This document shows positions 33,666 to 42,974 of a DNA stretch of 64,000 nt, piece after piece. Source of the DNA: Pseudomonas putida (GTDB lineage Bacteria > Pseudomonadota > Gammaproteobacteria > Pseudomonadales > Pseudomonadaceae); assembly GCA_041071465.1 (NCBI GenBank), contig CP163498.1:186001-250000 (forward strand), written 5' to 3'. The notes under the pieces were generated by a model. That model saw only the letters and a list, made by a program, of their open reading frames with translations. It was not told where the DNA came from and did no database searches. A program made the translations under genes and the position numbers. Each line of letters opens with the position of its first letter. The first letter of the stretch is position 1.

Positions 33666-35753
33666 TTACTGGCCCTGACTGGCCAGGGCTTCTACAGGCT
33701 CAATAGTATCCTGCCGCACCTTGGCGCCGAACAACTTGATCATCTGCTGGATCAACGGATCCTGCTCGATCGACGCGACGGCGTCCTGCTGACGCTCGGC
33801 ACGCTTGCGCGCTGCGGCCTGAGCCGGGGTTTCCTGCTCGGGCAGGATCAGCTCGATACGCAGGTTCAGCGTGCGCCCCAAGTGCTGGTTGAGCGCTTCG
33901 TTCAGGCGCCGCTGCTGGGTGGCGTTGAACAACGCACCCTGGCCCGGGTCCAGATGCAGCAACCAGTCGTCGCCATCGGCGGCAATCAGCGTACAGTTTG
34001 CCGCGATGTTGCCTGTCATCCCGGACACAGGCAACTGTGGGAATAATTCCAGCCATTGCAGGGCCAGGCCGGTGGCCGGCTTGGCTGCCGGCAACGGTTC
34101 GGCCGCCGGTTTGGACACGTCTTCCTGAACATGTTCGGCCAGCTCGTCCAGGTAGCTGAAGCCTGCCGGATCGCTTTCGCCGCCGTAATAGTCTTCGTCA
34201 AGCGGCGGCTCATCGTCGCGCTCCATCCCCACGGCAGCGTAGGCAGACGGGTCGAAAGGCGGCTCGTCGTGTGCCGGGGTGGCCTGTGGGGGCGCCACCG
34301 GGGCAACAGGCTCGGGCTCGGGCTCGGGCGCGGGTGCCGGTTCGGGCGCGAGTTCAGCCGCTAACGGCGCGGGCGCAACGGCACGCTCTTCCCACGGCAA
34401 GTCGACCACTTCGGCAACAGGCTCAGGTACGGAGATGGCCTCGGCTTCGGCCTTCAGCTCAACATCTGCCTCGGCCTCCGGCTCATGATCAGCCGTCGCG
34501 GGTGCAGGCACCTCCAGCTGCGGGGCTTGCGCTACAGGCTCCGCCGGCACAGCCGCGACAGGCGATGAAAGCGCGACCGGCGCCGCGGCTGCCACCTGCC
34601 CTGCAGGATCAGCTGTGGCCTGGCTGATCCCCGTTGGCTTTAGCACCGGCTTCGGTGCGTCGTCCGTGTCTGCCGGGCGGAACGCCAGCATACGCAGCAG
34701 CACCATCTCGAAGCCACCGCGCGGGTCCGGTGCAAGGGGCAGGTCACGGCGGCCTATCAGGCCCATCTGATAATAGAACTGCACATCCTCGGCCGGCAGC
34801 GCCGAAGCCAGCGCCAATACCCGCTCGCGATCACCCTGGCCGTTGTCTACCGCTTCGGGCAGCGCCTGGGCAATGGCTACACGGTGCAGCACATTGAGCA
34901 TTTCGGCCAGAACGCCCGACCAGTCCGGCCCTTGCTCGGCCAGATTACGCACGGCCTCCAGCAAAGCCCTGGCATCGCCTTCGAGCAGTGCCTGCAAGAC
35001 CCCATACACCTGGCCATGGTCGAGGCTACCCAACATGGCACGTACATCGGCGGCCAGTACCTTGCCTTCACCGAAGGCGATGGCCTGGTCGGTCAGGCTC
35101 ATGGCATCACGCATGGAACCATCGGCCGCACGGCCCAGCAGCCACAGGGCATCTTCCTCGAACGGCACGTTCTCGGCGGCCAGTACGTGGCTGAGGTGCT
35201 CCACCACCCGCTCCGGGCTCATGTTCTTCAACGAGAATTGCAGGCAGCGCGACAGGATGGTGGCCGGCAGCTTCTGCGGGTCGGTGGTGGCGAGGATGAA
35301 CTTGACGTAGGGCGGTGGCTCTTCCAGCGTCTTGAGCAAGGCGTTGAACGAGTGGGTCGAGAGCATGTGCACTTCGTCGATCAGGTAGACCTTGAAGCGC
35401 CCACGGCTAGGGGCGTACTGCACGTTATCGAGCAGTTCGCGGGTGTCCTCGACCTTGGTACGGCTGGCGGCGTCAATCTCGATCAGGTCGACAAAACGGC
35501 CTTCGTCGATTTCCCGGCACACCGAACAGGTGCCACAGGGCGTGGAGGTGATGCCGGTTTCACAGTTCAGGCACTTGGCGATAATACGGGCGATGGTCGT
35601 CTTGCCCACGCCGCGGGTACCGGTGAACAGGTAGGCATGGTGCAGGCGCTGGTTGTCCAAGGCATTGATCAAGGCCTTGAGCACATGGGTCTGGCCGACC
35701 ATTTCGCGGAACGAGCGCGGACGCCATTTTCGTGCAAGAACCTGATAACTCAT
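33666..35753 (-). CDS. dnaX: DNA polymerase III subunits gamma/tau
   Basis: Clamp-loader ATPase of 695 residues. Walker A is GTRGVGKTTIARI near residue 45, a four-cysteine zinc module follows (CLNCETGITSTPCGTCSVC), then Walker B LIDEVHML and the SRC motif (ATILSRCLQFSL). A long Ala/Pro/Glu-rich linker (about residues 370-560) leads to the C-terminal tau domain that binds polymerase and helicase. I did not identify a canonical A-rich slippery site for gamma production. It starts an operon with ybaB. Confidence 0.95.
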   Translation of the reverse strand: MSYQVLARKWRPRSFREMVGQTHVLKALINALDNQRLHHAYLFTGTRGVGKTTIARIIAKCLNCETGITSTPCGTCSVCREIDEGRFVDLIEIDAASRTKVEDTRELLDNVQYAPSRGRFKVYLIDEVHMLSTHSFNALLKTLEEPPPYVKFILATTDPQKLPATILSRCLQFSLKNMSPERVVEHLSHVLAAENVPFEEDALWLLGRAADGSMRDAMSLTDQAIAFGEGKVLAADVRAMLGSLDHGQVYGVLQALLEGDARALLEAVRNLAEQGPDWSGVLAEMLNVLHRVAIAQALPEAVDNGQGDRERVLALASALPAEDVQFYYQMGLIGRRDLPLAPDPRGGFEMVLLRMLAFRPADTDDAPKPVLKPTGISQATADPAGQVAAAAPVALSSPVAAVPAEPVAQAPQLEVPAPATADHEPEAEADVELKAEAEAISVPEPVAEVVDLPWEERAVAPAPLAAELAPEPAPAPEPEPEPVAPVAPPQATPAHDEPPFDPSAYAAVGMERDDEPPLDEDYYGGESDPAGFSYLDELAEHVQEDVSKPAAEPLPAAKPATGLALQWLELFPQLPVSGMTGNIAANCTLIAADGDDWLLHLDPGQGALFNATQQRRLNEALNQHLGRTLNLRIELILPEQETPAQAAARKRAERQQDAVASIEQDPLIQQMIKLFGAKVRQDTIEPVEALASQGQ

Positions 35754-35874
35754 CGAAAAACCATCGTAGCCTGATCGAGCGGAAGATCGCTAATGCTAGC
35801 GGAGCGGGGGCAAAATTGCACCCTGCGCAACTCGTCTAAGCTTGGAATGGCGCATTGTCCAGGGAGGATTGCCT

Positions 35875-36642
35875 TTGCGAAGACTGCTGGCCCTGTTACT
35901 GCTGTGGTCTACAAACAGCCTGGCTGACCAGCCGGTGCTGCGCTTTTCCGTCGCCGAGAGCTGGAGCATGCCGCTGGTACGCATCGAAGGCGATCAGCCA
36001 GTGGAGGGATTGCTTTACGACCTGATGCAAGCCGTTGCCAGGCAAGTGGGCGCTCGCCCCGAGTTCCACGTCATGGCCCGCCTGCGCCTGGAGGAGGCCA
36101 TGAGCAGCGGCGACATTGATGTCCGTTGCTACGTCAGTACCCAATGGCTCAACGACCGTCCAAGGGATTTTGTGTGGAGTATCCCGCTGATTCATCAGCG
36201 CGACGTACTGGTTGGCCGCGCCGGCGACAGCAACCCGATATCCCCGGAGCAACTGCCACCCCAGGCGATCGGCACGGTGCTTGGCTACACCTATTCAACC
36301 CTGCAACCGCTGCTGGACCACGGCCAGCTGCACCGTGAGGACAGCCGCAGCCAGTTGCTGGTGCTGCAAAAGCTGCAGGCAGGCCGGTATCGCCATGCGG
36401 TGAGCAACCAGTTGTCGTTGCAGTGGTTCAACCAAGGGTTGCCAGCGGAGCAGCAATTGCAAGCGCTGGCGGTGCTGGACGAACAGGATTTGGGGTGCAT
36501 AGTGCGCAACGATCCGGCGATACCGACACAAGGGCTGTTGCGGGCGTTGGTAAGGATGAAGCAGTCGGGGGAGATCGAGCGGATTTTGCAGCGGCATGGA
36601 AGGGTGAGCGACTCCGGCTCTATGTCGCTGACCCAGCCCTAG
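35875..36642 (+). CDS. Periplasmic solute-binding protein, family 3
   Basis: About 255 residues with a signal peptide (LRRLLALLLLWSTNSLADQ). The mature region resembles SBP_bac_3 proteins: VLRFSVAESWSMPLV, EGLLYDLMQAVARQVG, GDIDVRCYVSTQWL, then IGTVLGYTYST. No transporter genes adjoin it, so like the protein at 13622 it is an orphan of unknown ligand. I choose TTG at 35875 because AGGGAGGA lies 7 bases before it; a TTG at 35842 would extend it by 11 residues but leave that ribosome site inside the gene. Confidence 0.72.
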   Translation: MRRLLALLLLWSTNSLADQPVLRFSVAESWSMPLVRIEGDQPVEGLLYDLMQAVARQVGARPEFHVMARLRLEEAMSSGDIDVRCYVSTQWLNDRPRDFVWSIPLIHQRDVLVGRAGDSNPISPEQLPPQAIGTVLGYTYSTLQPLLDHGQLHREDSRSQLLVLQKLQAGRYRHAVSNQLSLQWFNQGLPAEQQLQALAVLDEQDLGCIVRNDPAIPTQGLLRALVRMKQSGEIERILQRHGRVSDSGSMSLTQP

Positions 36643-36689
36643 CCAGTAGCCTGATGGAAGGCAAACCCTCGCAAAGCTTGCGCGCCCCT

Positions 36690-36774
36690 TGTGGGAGCGG
36701 GTTCACCCGCGAACACCGGCGAAGCCGGTGCCATCCACCGCGTCGCCTGCTTCGCGGGTGAATCCGCTCCCACA
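36690..36774. repeat. REP inverted repeat after the solute-binding protein
   Basis: 36690-36713 and 36751-36774 are complementary with one mismatch (GGTTCACCC against GGGTGAATCC). The centre contains a small ACCGGCGAAGCCGGT hairpin. Confidence 0.88.
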
Positions 36775-36868
36775 GGGTTATTCGCTATCCCTGCAATCTC
36801 TACTTGCTCCAAGGCCGGAATCAATGGCTTCTCCGCTCAAACGCCAATGCCACAGCATCCGCCTGCCC

Positions 36869-37096
36869 CTAGGCAATCTGCATGGCCCGCAAACCATGCT
36901 CCAACAACTGCCTGGTTTCTTCGTCCTGAATACGCTCAAGCGCCCGCCGGCTATCGCTGTAGGCGAACATCAGGTAGTGGGAAACATTCATCAACGCGAA
37001 CTCCATCGGGACGATGCCTTCGCTGATCGCGCGGGAAAGGGATTTGCCTTGGGGAAGATCAAAGACGTGGGGCGGATCGGGGACCATTTTTTTCAT
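36869..37096 (-). CDS. Small protein resembling DUF6124 proteins
   Basis: 75 residues beginning MKKMVPDPPHVFDLPQG and ending EHGLRAMQIA, with a central helical stretch (GIVPMEFALMNVSHYLMFAY). The opening resembles short Pseudomonas proteins of the DUF6124 group from memory; no function is known. ATG at 37096 is chosen over the long in-frame extension to 37339, which is not protein-like and covers the promoter region. GGTGA lies about 6 bases upstream. Confidence 0.6.
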   Translation of the reverse strand: MKKMVPDPPHVFDLPQGKSLSRAISEGIVPMEFALMNVSHYLMFAYSDSRRALERIQDEETRQLLEHGLRAMQIA

Positions 37097-37454
37097 GAGT
37101 TCACCATACCGGGCTGAGAGCACCCTTTCGCTTCCACCCTTAGGGTGACAGTTGTACGCGGGGTGGAAGACCAGGGGTATGGCAAACCCGGCAGGCCCGA
37201 AGGCCTCCCACGCACAACTGTCATATCGACAGCCGCCAAACCACCCAGGCTTCCACACCCGATCGCTGAACTGACAGCGACCGCGAAAGCCTAGTGGGCG
37301 AGGTTGACCGGGACAATCAGACGGGAGTCGACGGAACACGTAGGATAATTCGCTATGCCTGCCTGACGTGTAGGGGCTTTCCTAGACTGTTATCAGACCT
37401 ATCTTAAAAGCGGGCACTCTGATCATGTGCTTACTGTAATCGGGATCACTGTCT
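37097..37454. other. Intergenic region with no supported gene
   Basis: This spacer separates two minus-strand genes. TGACAGTTGT near 37146 and ACAACTGTCA near 37213 form a distant inverted pair. I see no RNA gene or convincing promoter in it. Confidence 0.5.
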
Positions 37455-37943
37455 TCACACCAAAGCCCGTAAATACGCACTCAAGAACAACCCCACACCA
37501 AACACAAAATGCGTGGCCAGGCTCTTCAGACAGTTCCGCGCAGGTGTCGGCGTTCTGGACGCAAAGAACCCTGCCCCCATCGCCGGCTGCATGAGGCAAA
37601 ACGGCGCCACGACTGTACCCACACCCACAACTACTGCAGGTAAAAGAGTAGGCGACCGCAACCAGCCCTCCCCTACGATCACAAGCAGCAGCATCGCGAA
37701 AAGCACGCCGGTGGCGTAGTGAATCACCCATCCCCACGCCAACTCATTTCGCACCGGTTCCGCTTTGGAAATCGCTTGGTGCGAAACACGCCCACCTAGC
37801 AAGTGCCCCGCCCAACGCCCGACCATGGCAAAGTTCAGCGTTGCCACACCCAACCGCCTCAGCAGCAGCCCCCACAGGTCCATCACTACAGTGGCAGCTA
37901 TGCCAATCGGCAATGCAGCTAAAAACATCGCAGTAAACGTCAT
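37455..37943 (-). CDS. DUF2938 family membrane protein
   Basis: About 162 residues with four predicted transmembrane helices and the DUF2938 pattern: GIAATVVMDLWGLLLRRLG, ALVGRWAGH-like MVGRWAGHLLGG, GWVIHYATGVLFA and PFCLMQPAMGAGF. Function unknown. The MerR-type promoter just upstream places transcription start near 37980, so the ATG at 37943 (GAGGG upstream) is preferred to ATGs at 37973 and 37979, which would leave almost no leader. It is divergent from the merR-like gene and is its probable target. Confidence 0.8.
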   Translation of the reverse strand: MTFTAMFLAALPIGIAATVVMDLWGLLLRRLGVATLNFAMVGRWAGHLLGGRVSHQAISKAEPVRNELAWGWVIHYATGVLFAMLLLVIVGEGWLRSPTLLPAVVVGVGTVVAPFCLMQPAMGAGFFASRTPTPARNCLKSLATHFVFGVGLFLSAYLRALV

Positions 37944-37986
37944 TTGAACAAGCCCTCGAAGGTTGACGGTCATTACCATGCCGCGC

Positions 37987-38017
37987 AGCATAGAAGTTGA
38001 AGTCAACTTCAAGTCAA
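37987..38017 (-). promoter_or_regulatory. MerR-type promoter with 19-bp spacer
   Basis: On the minus strand TTGACT (38017-38012) and TATGCT (37992-37987) are 19 bases apart, the overlong spacing typical of MerR-activated promoters. The spacer contains the perfect palindrome TTGAAGTTGACTTCAA. The regulator gene starts 10 bases to the right on the other strand. Confidence 0.85.
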
Positions 38018-38026
38018 GGGCCCGAA

Positions 38027-38446
38027 ATGGACATTGCCGACGTCGCCAAACGCACAGGCGTACCCGCATCGACACTGCGTTACTACGAGAAGAAAGGCTT
38101 GCTCAAGTCGCTTGCCGGGCACGGTCAGCGTCGACAGTTTGCAGCCGACGTGGCGGACAGGCTAGCGCTGATCGCCTTGGGGCAGGCCGCGGGGTTTTCG
38201 CTGGATGAAGTGGGGGCGATGCTGGTGGACCTGCAGGTAGACCGGCAGATGCTGAATGCCAAAGCTGATGAACTGGATGCAAGAATCAAACGATTGCAAG
38301 CGATGAGCAAAGGCTTGCGGCATGCCGCGCAATGCCCTGAGAAAGATCATCTGGCATGCCCGAAATTCCAGCGGCTGATGAAGCTGTCGGCGACGGGAGC
38401 ATTGGGCGAAAAGCAGAAAAGAACGAAGACGTTCGTTGCAGATTGA
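38027..38446 (+). CDS. MerR-family transcriptional regulator
   Basis: 139 residues. N-terminal winged helix (MDIADVAKRTGVPASTLRYYEKKGLL), then a dimerisation coil, then a C-terminal tail with two cysteines (AAQCPEKDHLACPKF) that could bind a metal or sense redox state. It most likely activates the divergent DUF2938 gene through the 19-bp-spacer promoter between them and represses itself. ATG at 38027 with AAGGG upstream; the in-frame start at 37997 lies in the operator. Its 3' end contains the terminator-like hairpin of the original ffs flank. Confidence 0.88.
   Translation: MDIADVAKRTGVPASTLRYYEKKGLLKSLAGHGQRRQFAADVADRLALIALGQAAGFSLDEVGAMLVDLQVDRQMLNAKADELDARIKRLQAMSKGLRHAAQCPEKDHLACPKFQRLMKLSATGALGEKQKRTKTFVAD
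38422..38437 (-). terminator. Probable original terminator of ffs, now separated from it
   Basis: On the minus strand AACGAA-CGTC-TTCGTT is followed by CTTTTCTG. It sits 26 bases beyond the left ffs-derived repeat, where the 3' flank of ffs would be without the integrated element. Confidence 0.5.
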
Positions 38447-38462
38447 GGTTTCCGACCCCAGA

Positions 38463-38531
38463 AATGGAGGCGGCCCCACCAGCCACACCCCGGCACTCGA
38501 TGTTCCCGCTATGGCTGCTCCCTTCCGGGCC
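38463..38531. repeat. Left attachment repeat (attL), ffs 3' remnant
   Basis: Identical over 69 bases to 49805-49873. Beyond 38531 the island sequence remains loosely ffs-like: GGTAATCAATGC at 38559-38570 and TGGGGC near 38578 recur in order in the real gene. The island's own attachment site therefore seems to mimic more of ffs than the perfect core. Confidence 0.93.
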
Positions 38532-38666
38532 ATGCCTAGGTCGCATGCAAGCATGCTGGTAATCAATGCAGACCTTATGGGGCAAGGGTTTCAGGCTGAT
38601 GAGGCAACCAGAGTTCTACCGGTACGCACACCCAGCATGGGTGCTCAAGACTTGGGGTGTAGCCAG

Positions 38667-38703
38667 CACTGTCACACTTTGCTGTAACACTTTGGTGTCA
38701 CAC
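38667..38703. repeat. Possible integrase arm-type sites
   Basis: CTGTCACACTTT, CTGTAACACTTT and GTGTCACACC lie in a row just before the integrase gene, and CTGTCACACTTC recurs near the other island end (49749-49760). Repeated short sites at both ends fit arm-type integrase or excisionase binding. Confidence 0.45.
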
Positions 38704-38705
38704 CC

Positions 38706-39998
38706 ATGGCCTACATCATCAAGCGCGGGGCGCTCTACTACCTGAATCTCAAGCTGCCAAAGCACCTATTCCCGAGGTGTACCACTTTGCGTTTGAGTCT
38801 GAACATACGGCATCGTCAAAGCGCCGTGTTCATTGCCACATCACTGGTGCAGCGGTTGCATCACCACCTTAGCGAGCACCCTCTTGCAGACCTCCAGACG
38901 CTTCGTACGCTTTGTTCACAGTGGCGGGACTCTACACCCACGCCCGCTATCCAAACCGCTCCACGGATCGCTAAGGCAGTCTCAGCGAAACGGAATAGCG
39001 ACAGCCCTACCCTCGCCGCACTCTCCAAGCTTTATATAGAGGAAGGGAAACGGGGAGGCACATGGCGACAGGTCAGCACCGAGGAAGTTGAGCGAGCCTT
39101 ATCAGACCTTCTCGAGTTGGTGGGTGACATGCCCGCCAAAGCCTTCGATGCGCACCAAGCACGCCTGCTAAAGGAACGGCTCAGCCTATGCCCGCAATAT
39201 TTCGGCTTACGCCCCGAGTTCAAGGGGAAGACTCTAAGGCAGGTGGTCGACTCAGGCAGCACCTACAAGACCATTACTGCTGTCACAGTGAACAACCGGC
39301 TACGCAAACTCACCGCCTTCCTCAACTGGTGCAAGGCGAACGGGTACGTGGCAGAAAACCCGCTTGCGGGCATGAAGGTCATGACAGGATCAGCAAAGGA
39401 AGCTCGTTTGTCCTTTGAACGACACGACCTAGCTGCGCTACTGAACCATGAGGCACTGCGAAAAGAGTCCCGGAAGCATCCATGGCGCTACTGGCTGCCA
39501 CTCCTTGGACGGTTCACTGGTGCACGACTTGAAGAACTGTGCCAATTGCGTGTGGATGATTTCATTGAGCAACAAGGTGTCCCGTGCTTTCGTATTGATG
39601 ACAGCCATGAAGGCCAGAACCTCAAGAGTGCGAGCAGCCGCCGTGTTCTTCCCCTCCATCCGTCACTCGTTGAACAGGGTATGTTGCAGTACGCAGAATC
39701 AGTCAAAAGCACTGGGGCTGATCGACTTTTCCCCGAGCTTGAAGCAGTACGAGGCAAGCGTGGCCACGCCGCCTCAAAATGGTTTGGACGCTACAAGGCG
39801 AAGCATGGCATCACCGACCCACGCAAAACCTTCCACAGCTTCCGCCATACTTTCATTGATGATTTGCGTGATGCTGGCGTTCAAGATTCATTGATCAAGC
39901 GGATGGTGGGCCATGAAGACAGCTCCGTGACCTTTGGCATCTACGGCAGCAGGACGCCAATCAAGGCGATGGTCGAGGCCATGAAGCACGTCAAATAA
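38706..39998 (+). CDS. Site-specific tyrosine recombinase (island integrase)
   Basis: Phage-type integrase of 430 residues. An N-terminal arm-binding and core-binding region (to about residue 230) precedes the catalytic domain with RFTGARLEELCQL (first Arg), FHSFRHTFIDDL (His-x-x-Arg) and the C-terminal MVGHEDSSVTFGIYG (His and Tyr nucleophile). All catalytic residues are present, so it should be active. It lies right beside attL, as expected for an element targeting ffs. ATG at 38706. Confidence 0.92.
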   Translation: MAYIIKRGALYYLNLKLPKHLFPRCTTLRLSLNIRHRQSAVFIATSLVQRLHHHLSEHPLADLQTLRTLCSQWRDSTPTPAIQTAPRIAKAVSAKRNSDSPTLAALSKLYIEEGKRGGTWRQVSTEEVERALSDLLELVGDMPAKAFDAHQARLLKERLSLCPQYFGLRPEFKGKTLRQVVDSGSTYKTITAVTVNNRLRKLTAFLNWCKANGYVAENPLAGMKVMTGSAKEARLSFERHDLAALLNHEALRKESRKHPWRYWLPLLGRFTGARLEELCQLRVDDFIEQQGVPCFRIDDSHEGQNLKSASSRRVLPLHPSLVEQGMLQYAESVKSTGADRLFPELEAVRGKRGHAASKWFGRYKAKHGITDPRKTFHSFRHTFIDDLRDAGVQDSLIKRMVGHEDSSVTFGIYGSRTPIKAMVEAMKHVK

Positions 39999-40280
39999 CC
40001 TCGGATAACCCACCAATAACCTCGGTAAACCTTCCCTTCAGCGGGATGATAGCCAGCCGCTTTTCACGCCAAACCCAATGTTTACGGGGCGAAAGGGAGG
40101 TCTGAACTAAACAAAGCCCTTCTCTATCCATGCAAAAGGTTTTTCACACTTTTCGCCATGATTGCGGCAGGCAAGAGATAGATCAACCCTAGCACGCCCT
40201 GTCAACAGCTATTGACAAGCGGTCGTCCAATATGAGACTATACAAATCTGCCAGTAAGCAGACATACAGCTTTGAAGCCT
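39999..40280. other. Spacer after the integrase
   Basis: It holds two close copies of ATAACCTCGG just after the integrase stop and otherwise nothing I can identify. Confidence 0.4.
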
Positions 40281-40517
40281 CTACGCAACTATGGTGCGAT
40301 CAAATCGCTCAGAAATTGCAGGAGGCTTTTTAGTACCCGCGTTTTGGCTGACCACCATCTGACGGTCAATACAGATCATGAGAATACCCATGACCAACGC
40401 AAACGAAGTAACACCTACTTTTGAGGTCGATGACATCGCATAACTGAATTCCCACTCCATCACGAGAAGAATGAAGAGCCCGATGCCGACCAATGAGTCG
40501 GTATTTTTTTTGCCCAT
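40281..40517 (-). CDS. Possible small membrane protein
   Basis: 78 residues with two hydrophobic segments (LVGIGLFILLVMEW and VTSFALVMGILMICI) and a charged tail. It is opposite to and slightly upstream of the next gene. No good ribosome site precedes ATG 40517 and I recognise no family, so it may be spurious. Confidence 0.3.
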   Translation of the reverse strand: MGKKNTDSLVGIGLFILLVMEWEFSYAMSSTSKVGVTSFALVMGILMICIDRQMVVSQNAGTKKPPAISERFDRTIVA

Positions 40518-40542
40518 TTTTCAACTGAACGGAGGTAACAAA

Positions 40543-41243
40543 ATGCATCAACACAGAATCAACGACATCACTCGGACCATCCTTGTAGCACCCTGCGTGG
40601 CCGGAATTCACCTTGACTACAGCCTCGGGGAAGAACTTCCGCTGTTCGGCCCAATGATCGGTGAGACATTGCTGTGCGGTGTCGGTTATAACTCGATTCA
40701 GAGACGGAAGGCACTGGCCTTGCCTTATCACGAAAAAACAGCACGCGCCTACTCCCACTGGAAATACATGCTGAATCGGTGCTACGGATCAGACGCCCAG
40801 CCTACGCGGGCTGTACAGTGTGTAGGAAATGGCATGACTTCCAAGAATTTGCCAACTGGTTCGTCGCTCAGCCTTATGCGAACGCTGAAGACATGGAACT
40901 CGACAAAGACATTCTTGATCCGCTGAATACTGTCTACTCACCTGAGCACTGCTCGCTCGTGCCAAGGTTGATAAATCAAATGCATCGCGACACCCGCAGC
41001 CAACGCGGTAAACTGCCCATCGGCGTGAAGGAAGGACCAAGGCAAAAAGGGTTCACAGCTCGCATTTCCAAATATGGCAAAAAAGTTCATCTTGGAACAT
41101 TTGGTGACGTATTCAGTGCCTTCGCGGCCTTGAAGGCAGCATACTCGACCTACTGCTGCGAGGTTGCTGACGAGTATGAGGGTAAGATTGATCAACGTGT
41201 AATTGATAAACTTCGCACTTGCCAGCTTCACATTCACGACTGA
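40543..41243 (+). pseudogene. AP2/HNH-type phage protein, frameshifted
   Basis: Two overlapping frames together make one protein of about 233 residues. The first (from ATG 40543, strong GGAGGTAAC site) ends its family-like part at YMLNRCYGSDAQP near 40800. The second continues YAGCTVCRKWHDFQEFANWF to 41243, with LDKDIL, YSPEHCSLVP and the AP2-like GFTARISKYGKKVHLGTF. That series is typical of phage HNH/AP2 proteins that bind and sometimes cut DNA. Adding one C to the CC at 40800-40802 restores a single frame. It is annotated as broken, with sequencing error possible. Confidence 0.7.
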
Positions 41244-41362
41244 CAAACTGACTTCACACCACCGCAGGCCAACGTCCAAGCCTGCGGAGTACCAACTTAA
41301 CAACAACCCGGCACAACCGAGAGGAACTGCCTATTAACTGAACTTGAAGAGGAGAACGTACA

Positions 41363-42025
41363 ATGGCCTACGAGTGCCCAGTTTTTACCGCATCACCCTT
41401 CCTTAACATCGATGGACTGCTGATCAGCCCAACAACCGGCGAGATCTTTGGCTACGATGACAAGTCTTCTGTCTTCAGCAAACGCCCTGACTACCAGCCA
41501 GAACTGAGCAAGTGCCGCAGTGCTGACGACCTGCACACGCATCTGAAGCACGTCGACCGCCGCAAGCTGCCAACGCATACGCTGCACTCACTGACCGACG
41601 CACAGGACTACGCCCATGGCCTATGGCGCCGGACAGGCGTGGACTGCCGTATCACTGTCCCGATGATGAACACCCTGAGCAAACTGCACCGGCTGGTTCA
41701 GTACCGGAACATGATCATCATGCCTCAAGCCGAACTGGCGAAGGCATTGGGCACGACGGAGTCAAACCTGATGAAGAAGCTGGGCACGTTGATCAACAGC
41801 AATATGGTGCGCGTGAGCACATCAAGGCAGGGTGGCATTCGCACGGGTGAAATCAAGCTGACAGTAAATCCACGGCTGATCTTCCGGGGTGATGATGCCA
41901 AACGGGATGAGTACATCGGGCATTGGTATCGTGAATGGACAACTCTCCACCCTCAATCGGCATCGAGCATGAATAAAAAGGGGTGGGATGACAGTACCAT
42001 TTCCGCAGCAGCACTTGCCGCTTGA
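41363..42025 (+). CDS. RepL-like winged-helix protein
   Basis: 220 residues. The C-terminal half (about 105-200) looks like a replication or regulatory winged helix: QAELAKALGTTESNLMKKLGTLINSNMVRVS, then a wing and LTVNPRLIFRGDDAKRDEY. NP-x-L-x-FRG is reminiscent of firmicute plasmid RepL proteins, seen here from memory only. The N-terminal half is unrecognised. GAGGAG lies 13 bases before ATG. If it is an initiator, the island may replicate after excision; a transcription factor is the alternative. Confidence 0.6.
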   Translation: MAYECPVFTASPFLNIDGLLISPTTGEIFGYDDKSSVFSKRPDYQPELSKCRSADDLHTHLKHVDRRKLPTHTLHSLTDAQDYAHGLWRRTGVDCRITVPMMNTLSKLHRLVQYRNMIIMPQAELAKALGTTESNLMKKLGTLINSNMVRVSTSRQGGIRTGEIKLTVNPRLIFRGDDAKRDEYIGHWYREWTTLHPQSASSMNKKGWDDSTISAAALAA

Positions 42026-42610
42026 CCCGAAATGCTGGTTGTTGACCTTGCGTAGTTTCACATCACTTTTTTAAAAAAACTACGCAAGAATCTCGCTACA
42101 AGCCACGAAATTCAAGGGGTTGAGGAAACTCCTATTATATACAAGGATTTTCTTGCACCGATCATAAACATTCATTAGACCGTCAAGTCTAAGCTGTATG
42201 CGTTGGCTCAGGTGTAAATCCCCTTCCCCTATTGCGCAAGCAATGAGTCGTACACAGGGACAACAAACAACTAGGTTGCCTTAAATGAAAACAACTATCA
42301 TTGCTAGCTGACGCTAACGGCCAAGCGTACTAGTCCAACCAATCAATAACATGGTTGGACAGCAAGAATGCGAGCAGCTACCTGAGCTACGCTCTGATCG
42401 TGCAGAACTCAATCCTGCGGATCGGATATTGTGCACGGGAACAGCGTCAGCTGTGGATAGTACGGATTAATAGGCTTGGGGGTGTTGGTTGTTTCACCCC
42501 CTCTACACCGTTAAGTGATCACCATCCTGACCTACGGTCATGCACAGTGCAATCAGCTGAAAGCTGCCGCTTTCGGTGCGGAGCATCGGCTACACCTCAT
42601 TAGGTAAAAG
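42026..42610. other. Long spacer without supported gene
   Basis: An AT-rich half (to about 42330) with an A-run, then a more GC-rich half. A short plus-strand ORF at 42355-42603 has no family features or ribosome site. If the upstream gene is a replication initiator, an origin could be here, but I see no iteron series. Confidence 0.4.
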
Positions 42611-42925
42611 CTACTTCATGAGCAGGAACAACCCCACAGTCACCGCAATAACTGTGAGGACGAAAATCTGGTCGTTTCTACGTTTGCTGGCTGCTTCGTC
42701 AGCCGCTACCCGGTGATAGGTTTCAACATCGCTCAGACCCTGCACCTTGTAGTCGAGCACATGGCTCATCTGCTTTTGTATGCGGGCATTGTGCTTGCCG
42801 TTACTGCTCGCCACCAACAACCAGACGATGATCCACAGCCCGAAAGTCGGTATGCAGAGCAGTAGATGCAGGATGTGGTTGGTCGTCTTCTTCTGACTAG
42901 CCAATACAAAAAGCTTCTCGTTCAT
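42611..42925 (-). CDS. Small two-helix membrane protein
   Basis: 104 residues. An N-terminal hydrophobic hairpin (ILHLLLCIPTFGLWIIVWLLVA) and a C-terminal helix (IFVLTVIAVTVGLFLLMK) flank a charged loop. GGAGAATTT precedes ATG 42925; the in-frame start at 43048 would overlap the regulator's operator. No family recognised. It is divergent from the XRE gene and so possibly controlled by it. Confidence 0.6.
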   Translation of the reverse strand: MNEKLFVLASQKKTTNHILHLLLCIPTFGLWIIVWLLVASSNGKHNARIQKQMSHVLDYKVQGLSDVETYHRVAADEAASKRRNDQIFVLTVIAVTVGLFLLMK

Positions 42926-42974
42926 AAATTCTCCATCAGCGATAGACCGCAGAGAGCGGCAATCAGCAGAATTT

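Noticed and set aside
42355..42603. 82-codon plus-strand ORF in the island
   Set aside because: No ribosome site, no recognisable motif, and unusual residue composition for a small protein.
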